A stretch of 64,000 nt of DNA from Diphasiastrum complanatum (lineage: Eukaryota > Streptophyta > Lycopodiopsida > Lycopodiales > Lycopodiaceae), in NCBI GenBank assembly GCA_029204225.1, contig CM055095.1:49918841-49982840 (forward strand). Reading direction: 5' to 3'. This document shows, one piece after another, positions 59,516 to 64,000 of the stretch. The notes beneath the pieces are model-generated. The model was given only the letters and a program-made list of their open reading frames with translations. It had not been told where the DNA came from and did no database searches. The stretch's first letter is position 1; every line of letters starts with the position of its first letter. The position numbers and the translations under genes are program-made.

Positions 59516-61429
59516 CACTAACTATTTGTCATCCTTCACGATGACAAATTTGTGCCCTTCTCATACCCTTCTCACCCCTCCCTCCCCCTCACTCTCATTA
59601 TGACCTTTAAAGTCTATGACACGTGGTGGGCCCTCTCTCTCTCTCTCTCTTCTACCTATCCTATTTTTCAAACCCTATGTGAACCTTTAAAATATTCAAA
59701 CACGCATTTATCCCTCCCTCCCCACTTCCCTGCCCATATGTAAACTTTTAAAATATTCAAACACACATTTATCTCTCCCTCCCTACGTCAGTGTTGCCAA
59801 CACTTGCCTCTCTCTCATTACTTGCCTGTTGCTCGCCGCAACATTTATATCTCCCTCGTTACTTTCTCTGTGCCCCGACTCTCTCTCCCTCTTCTCCGTG
59901 GGCTTCTCTCTCTGCCTCCCTGCTCTTTCCTCGGGCGATTGGGATTGTGGGATTGTGGGCGATTAGTAGCAGAGCTAATGTGGACGTTTTCTCACAGCTG
60001 TGCATATATAGAGCCCGCTCCCACTTCTTCATTGTTTTTGAAGTTTTTTGTTGGGCTGGACCCTTGGCCTACAACAACTTGCTATTGAAGGCTTCCTTGA
60101 CTTTGGCATCAAGCGACACTACAGGCCACCGATTGTAGAAAGGCCAATTCGGAATAGTGATGAGAAGGGTGAGTATTGCCCCAGAGGCGTAGATGATAAA
60201 TATGAGCTAGACGAAACTGAAGCCAAAGCTCGTGTTGAAGAAAATCAATGCAGATGCAAGCAAAAGATACGACATTAGCTCATATACATATCCGCCTAAC
60301 AATGCTACATATATCTGAAGTTTGGCGTCCGCCTGGTAGAACGATAGTTCGGAGGAGAAATAGTAGTTCATAACCTGTAAACAACCTCTTAGCTTGCATT
60401 GGATTGTTCACAGATCTTCCACTGAAGACTGTCACAGCTTTACTTCATAAATGGAAACAGGTCGATGGAACTGCCGCTTTAGAACTTCTTCATGATGACT
60501 GCTATCAAATTTGTATGAGCAAGTCTTCGTAGATAATCAGGGTACTGGCTATCCCAAATGAAGAAGGAGAATGATAGTTCGAAACTATGGAATGGTGAAA
60601 GACAAGCGCGTGACAACAACCTTCATCAACTGCTGCCTGAGAAACCGCGTGACAACAACCTTCAACAACCCGCATGACAATAGCCTTCAACAGCTTGCTT
60701 GTGTAGGTGCGCTCTTCAACAATCCACTTGCTTGGGTGCCACCTTCAGACTTTGAATAACCACTCTGAATATGCCTTTCAATAACTCTTTCATGGCCTAT
60801 TGGGCTTCACAAGTTCGAACACATTTCTCTTTTAAAAAAAATGATCTTGGCCTTCAAACTGTGTGTCAGTTTCCAGCCTTCATTAGCACAATAGAGAGGG
60901 GTGTTCAATCCTCAATATTTCAAAACATTTGGGCCTCTTCAACCTTGGGTGGTGTACATAGCTTGCAGAAATAAAGGGCGCCCTTTATTGGCACTTGAGT
61001 GGTGTACCCTTTATTTTACTACTGCACTTTCTTCAAAGCTTTTTTCAACTTTTCTGCCTGGAGGATTCGGTCTGCATAAGATCAAGTATCCATTTCCCAT
61101 GAACATTCTCAATATATGTATTGAAAAATATCCATTTGCTTACATATAAATATACGTATCACTCATCTGGCAAATCTCTACGAGTTATATGTTTGAATAT
61201 TTACATAACGTGGTGTGTCTCACAAAGGATGTGATTGCTTTGTTGCAAATGTGCCAACTTAAATATACGTAGTCATCCTACAAATCTTTGTGAATACTTG
61301 CAGATGTTGTATTGAGGTTTTGTGACTACGAGTTATATGTTTCAATTTTTAAAGAACATGATATACCTCACAAAGGATGTGATTGCTTTGTAGATCTATC
61401 TCATAATTTTCCTCAGCAAGATAGTGATC
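58201..61429. other. Mostly unassigned; (GT)n tracts and small duplications
   Basis: Includes (GT)n at about 59,259-59,275 and 59,473-59,513, a duplicated CACCRAAAATGTCACGCT unit at 59,341-59,385, and a duplicated TTTAAAATATTCAAACAC unit at about 59,685-59,785. The open frame 60,048-60,278 (+) is charged and not low-complexity (ending ...KARVEENQCRCKQK), but I know no match. 60,600-60,690 repeats CGTGACAACAACCTTCA. Confidence 0.4.
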
Positions 61430-61805
61430 AAAAAATAGGTTGCCATAGACCAACCTATTGACTAATAATAAAAATAGATGCACTTTGATCACTATCGTAG
61501 AAACTATCGTGAACAATAAATTGTCCCAAAACTAGAAATTGTAGCGAAACTCGAGTCTTTAAATTGTCGCAAGATAGTGATCAAAAAATAGTTTGCCGTA
61601 GAGAAGCATATTGACTGATAATAAAAAATAGATGCACTTTGATCACTATCGTAGAAACTGTCGCGAACTAGACACTGTCGCGAACAATAAATCATCCTGA
61701 AACTAGAAACTGTAGTGAAACTTGAGTCTTTAAATTGTCGCAAGATAGTGATCAAAAAATAGTTTGCCATAGAGCAACATATTGACTAATAATAAAAAAT
61801 AGATG
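61430..61805. repeat. Tandem array, about 160-180-bp unit
   Basis: Two full units and a partial third share AGATAGTGATCAAAAAATAG, ATGCACTTTGATCACTATCG and GAGTCTTTAAATTGTCG. Parts of the unit (AACAATAAATTGTCCCAAAA) recur at 63,748-63,810. Confidence 0.85.
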
Positions 61806-62171
61806 CACTTTGGCTTGCTGACTTGGGCGATGTTAGAAAATGGGCAGTGGAAGCTGTCAGAAGAAAATAATGATGTTTTTAAGACAAGAATTGATAGCAT
61901 CAAATAACTTCAGTTTGTTATTTCATATGTAGCTATTTATGTGTAGAAGGAGTCTTTTAAGTAGCTCAATAGTAAGTTACGATTTCTTACATTACCAAAA
62001 TTACGCGAGCTTGTGACTGATCCATGTTTCACACAATCTTTTACTCCACTAATTATTTCTCTACAGATTTAAGAGCATAAAACTAAAGCTTCAGTGTGAG
62101 AGTTTTAATCTCATGTGTCACTCAGAGTTTAGATATCTTGAATATGAATCGCTACATGATCATTCTCATAA

Positions 62172-62498
62172 TTGCAGATGGTGAAGATTCAGGTGTCATG
62201 TGATACTTTTGCTCGAGACATCATTGGTCTTTTTGATAAGGGAGTTACTATCCGAGTTAGCAACATCCTATGGATGATACAGTTCATGGCAAAATATTAT
62301 GAATTCCACCAATCTTTTGGATTCAAGATTCTTGACATTGCTATTGTCAATTTGGACAGTGAAGTCCTCATAAATAATATTTCGAGTGTATACAATAAAC
62401 ACTCCATTGTAGTTGCGGACAACATGTTAAGTATTATAGATATATTTATTTTTGTTCAGTATTTAGAGGACATAGGTGTTGATGATGTTGTGGATTGA
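62172..62498 (+). CDS. Unrecognised open reading frame (108 codons)
   Basis: It starts directly after TTGCAG and could be an internal exon (MVKIQVSCDTFARDI... to ...YLEDIGVDDVVD). Composition is normal for a protein and not low-complexity. I recognise no domain. A coding-looking stretch at about 61,806-61,900 on the same strand (TWAMLENGQWKLSEENN) may be related. It could equally be part of a transposon, because a copia-like primer site lies 480 bases downstream. No function is assigned. Confidence 0.25.
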   Translation: MQMVKIQVSCDTFARDIIGLFDKGVTIRVSNILWMIQFMAKYYEFHQSFGFKILDIAIVNLDSEVLINNISSVYNKHSIVVADNMLSIIDIFIFVQYLEDIGVDDVVD

Positions 62499-62980
62499 GG
62501 TTCCACTCTTTTGCCATAGACACCAATCATTTTGTGTATGAAGGATTTGGATCTTAAATACAATAGATATCTGTTCTTTTTGTTAAAGGCCTTAATTTGT
62601 GTACTAAGGTTCAATATGAAAATATGCATGAAGAGTGGCATAAATAGATAGTTGTTTGTTTTGGAAATAGTTTAAGTCGTTTTGATTAGATCATGGAGTG
62701 TGTACGAATTTTTCCAAAGGATCATATTTTTCCAATGACCCGAATTGTTCAACGACTCGAATTGTAACTGTCGCGAACAATTGTTTCTGATTATCTAAAA
62801 TTGTCTATCACACTCATGCATATATTTCCTATTTACACACGCATAATTCAATCAAAGTATAGATTGCTCTATTAGTACATAGACCAGAACTACGCACGAT
62901 TGAAGACGTTGATATAAGTTTGATTTATTCGAACTTTATTCGCGTTTTCTAGGGAATAATTTTCAGAATTTTTCCTACAG

Positions 62981-62990
62981 TGGTATCAGA
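62981..62990 (+). other. Candidate copia primer-binding site
   Basis: TGGTATCAGA follows TTCCTACAG, as at the end of an LTR. A second, weaker match (TGATATCAGAGCC) is at about 63,043. No LTR pair or gag was confirmed, so it may be chance or a remnant. Confidence 0.35.
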
Positions 62991-63464
62991 ACATCTTATA
63001 TCCACCTATAGTTGTATCAAAGCTTATATAGTTGTATACAATGATATCAGAGCCATTAGAGGAGTTCTAAATTCAAAGAAGACCCTTTGTAAAGATTCTT
63101 GTTATATACTTTTCTCAAATTTTTCTTACACATGGACCAATTAAAACACTCAAATTTGAAATCTACGTAACGTAACTATTTGAGACCACATTTTGATTCC
63201 ATACTAAAAATGGCATAACTTTTTAGTGGTAAGTCCAAATTTACCGAAGTTTGGTGCATTGGAAAGCGCTCAACAAGGGCTTTCAATGATATGTTAGATG
63301 ACATACTTCTGACTATGATTAAAAAGTTATGGCAAGTCAAAAGTATTAGTGTTATAATATTTTAATAATAAAAGAGGCATTTTGCATGAATTCTTAAAGG
63401 GTCTTTTTGGAACTCAAAACTCCTCTAATGATCACATCTCTCTTACATCACAACTCGACAGTCA

Positions 63465-64000
63465 AAAGTCAAACTGTCGCGAAACTCGAGACTCGAAACT
63501 ATCATGAACAAGACACTGCCGTAAACACGAAACTGTCGCGAAACTCAAAAATGTCACGAAACCCTAAACTCAAAATTGTCGCGAACAAGACACTGTAGCG
63601 AACAAGATACTGTCGCGAACTAGATGCTGTCACGAACAATCAATTGTTGTGAAACTCGAACTGTCACGAAACTCGAAACTAGAGACTGTTGTGAAAAAGA
63701 AACTATTGCGAACAAAGAAACTGTTGTGAAACTCTCGCGAACTAGATACTGTCGCGAACAATAAATTGTCCCAAAACTAGAAACTATAGCGAAACTCAAG
63801 TCTTTAAATTGTCACGAAACTGTCGTGAACAAGACACTAATTCGGATTTGCCTTTTGAATTTCAGCAAGTGTAATTCCCCATCACTCGAAATTCAACATT
63901 GTCACAAAACTGTCGCAACACTTGAGACTGTTGCTTCAAAATTGTCGACACTTGACACTCGAAACTCAAAATCATCGTGACACTCGAACTCGACCCTCGA
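63465..64000. repeat. Keyword array built on ACTGTCGCGAAC / GAAACTCGA
   Basis: The words ACTGTCGCGAA, GAACAAGACACTGTCGCGAA and CGAAACTCGAAACT recur irregularly at least 15-20 times, with frequent C-to-T or G-to-A variants (TGTTGTGAA, TGTCACGAA). Spacing is not constant (about 12-30 bases). The array runs off the right edge of the window. Confidence 0.8.

Noticed and set aside
59791-60138. 115-codon frame with a hydrophobic start resembling a signal peptide
   Set aside because: The first half is a translation of a CTCTCTCC-rich stretch and a second overlapping frame is equally open. No family match.
63465-64000. CRISPR-like array of TCGCGA-containing repeats
   Set aside because: Repeats and spacers have no fixed length, the spacers are themselves repeat words, and the genome is a plant's.

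Overview
The window looks like AT-rich, repeat-dense nuclear DNA of a land plant with a large genome. The evidence is a spliced neprosin-family gene, a probable first exon of a plant nuclear cap-binding protein (CBP80), Ty3/gypsy elements primed by plant tRNA-Asp, Ty1/copia and LINE remnants, a Helitron replicase relic, and very long (CT/GA)n tracts. The repeat load and the LINE type would fit a fern, lycophyte or gymnosperm better than a compact angiosperm genome, but the sequence alone does not settle the clade. Nearly all open frames are TE debris or low-complexity translations. Only two host genes are supported.

Layout. 1-9 kb: mostly unrecognised sequence with a decayed minus-strand copia pol at 4.4-5.6 kb. 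9-15.1 kb: a LINE district. It holds a minus-strand endonuclease scrap, a badly decayed plus-strand reverse transcriptase, and two 5'-truncated copies each bounded on both sides by (TC)n. 15.9-16.0 kb: CBP80-like exon 1 on the minus strand, with the LINE district lying where its downstream intron would be. 18.4-25.6 kb: an unclassified repeat (copy A) split by a copia element at 19,359-23,295, which has matching 274-bp LTRs, primer site, polypurine tract and a 5-bp target duplication, but has lost gag, protease and half of integrase.

26-32 kb: fragments of a gypsy element (minus) and of two copia elements. 33.2-33.6 kb: a repeat with a Helitron-type 3' end. 35.1-37.6 kb: a plus-strand gypsy element (LTR, tRNA-Asp primer site, keyword-rich leader, broken gag) cut off where a minus-strand Helitron replicase relic (37.6-40.4 kb) begins. 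44.0-45.2 kb: a palindrome of about 1.15 kb whose arms carry mirror-image Helitron-type ends. 45.2-45.7 kb: gypsy gag zinc knuckles. 46.8-49.2 kb: copy B of the unclassified repeat, followed by a diverged LTR and leader of the same copia family.

50.2-54.35 kb: a seven-exon neprosin-like gene on the minus strand, reconstructed here to 375 residues with every intron in phase 0. It is the best preserved gene in the window, yet both positions believed to hold the catalytic glutamates appear substituted. 55.9-57.6 kb: an inverted partial copy C of the unclassified repeat. 57.6-58.2 kb: a copia gag scrap. 58-64 kb: mostly unassigned, ending in arrays built on an ACTGTCGCGAAC keyword that run off the right edge.

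The genes do not form a pathway. The window is best read as two host loci embedded in nested, mostly dead transposable elements. The most unusual signals are the LINE copies bounded by (TC)n, the palindrome with Helitron ends, the Helitron/gag junction, the Helitron N-terminal basic repeats, and the neprosin active-site substitutions.
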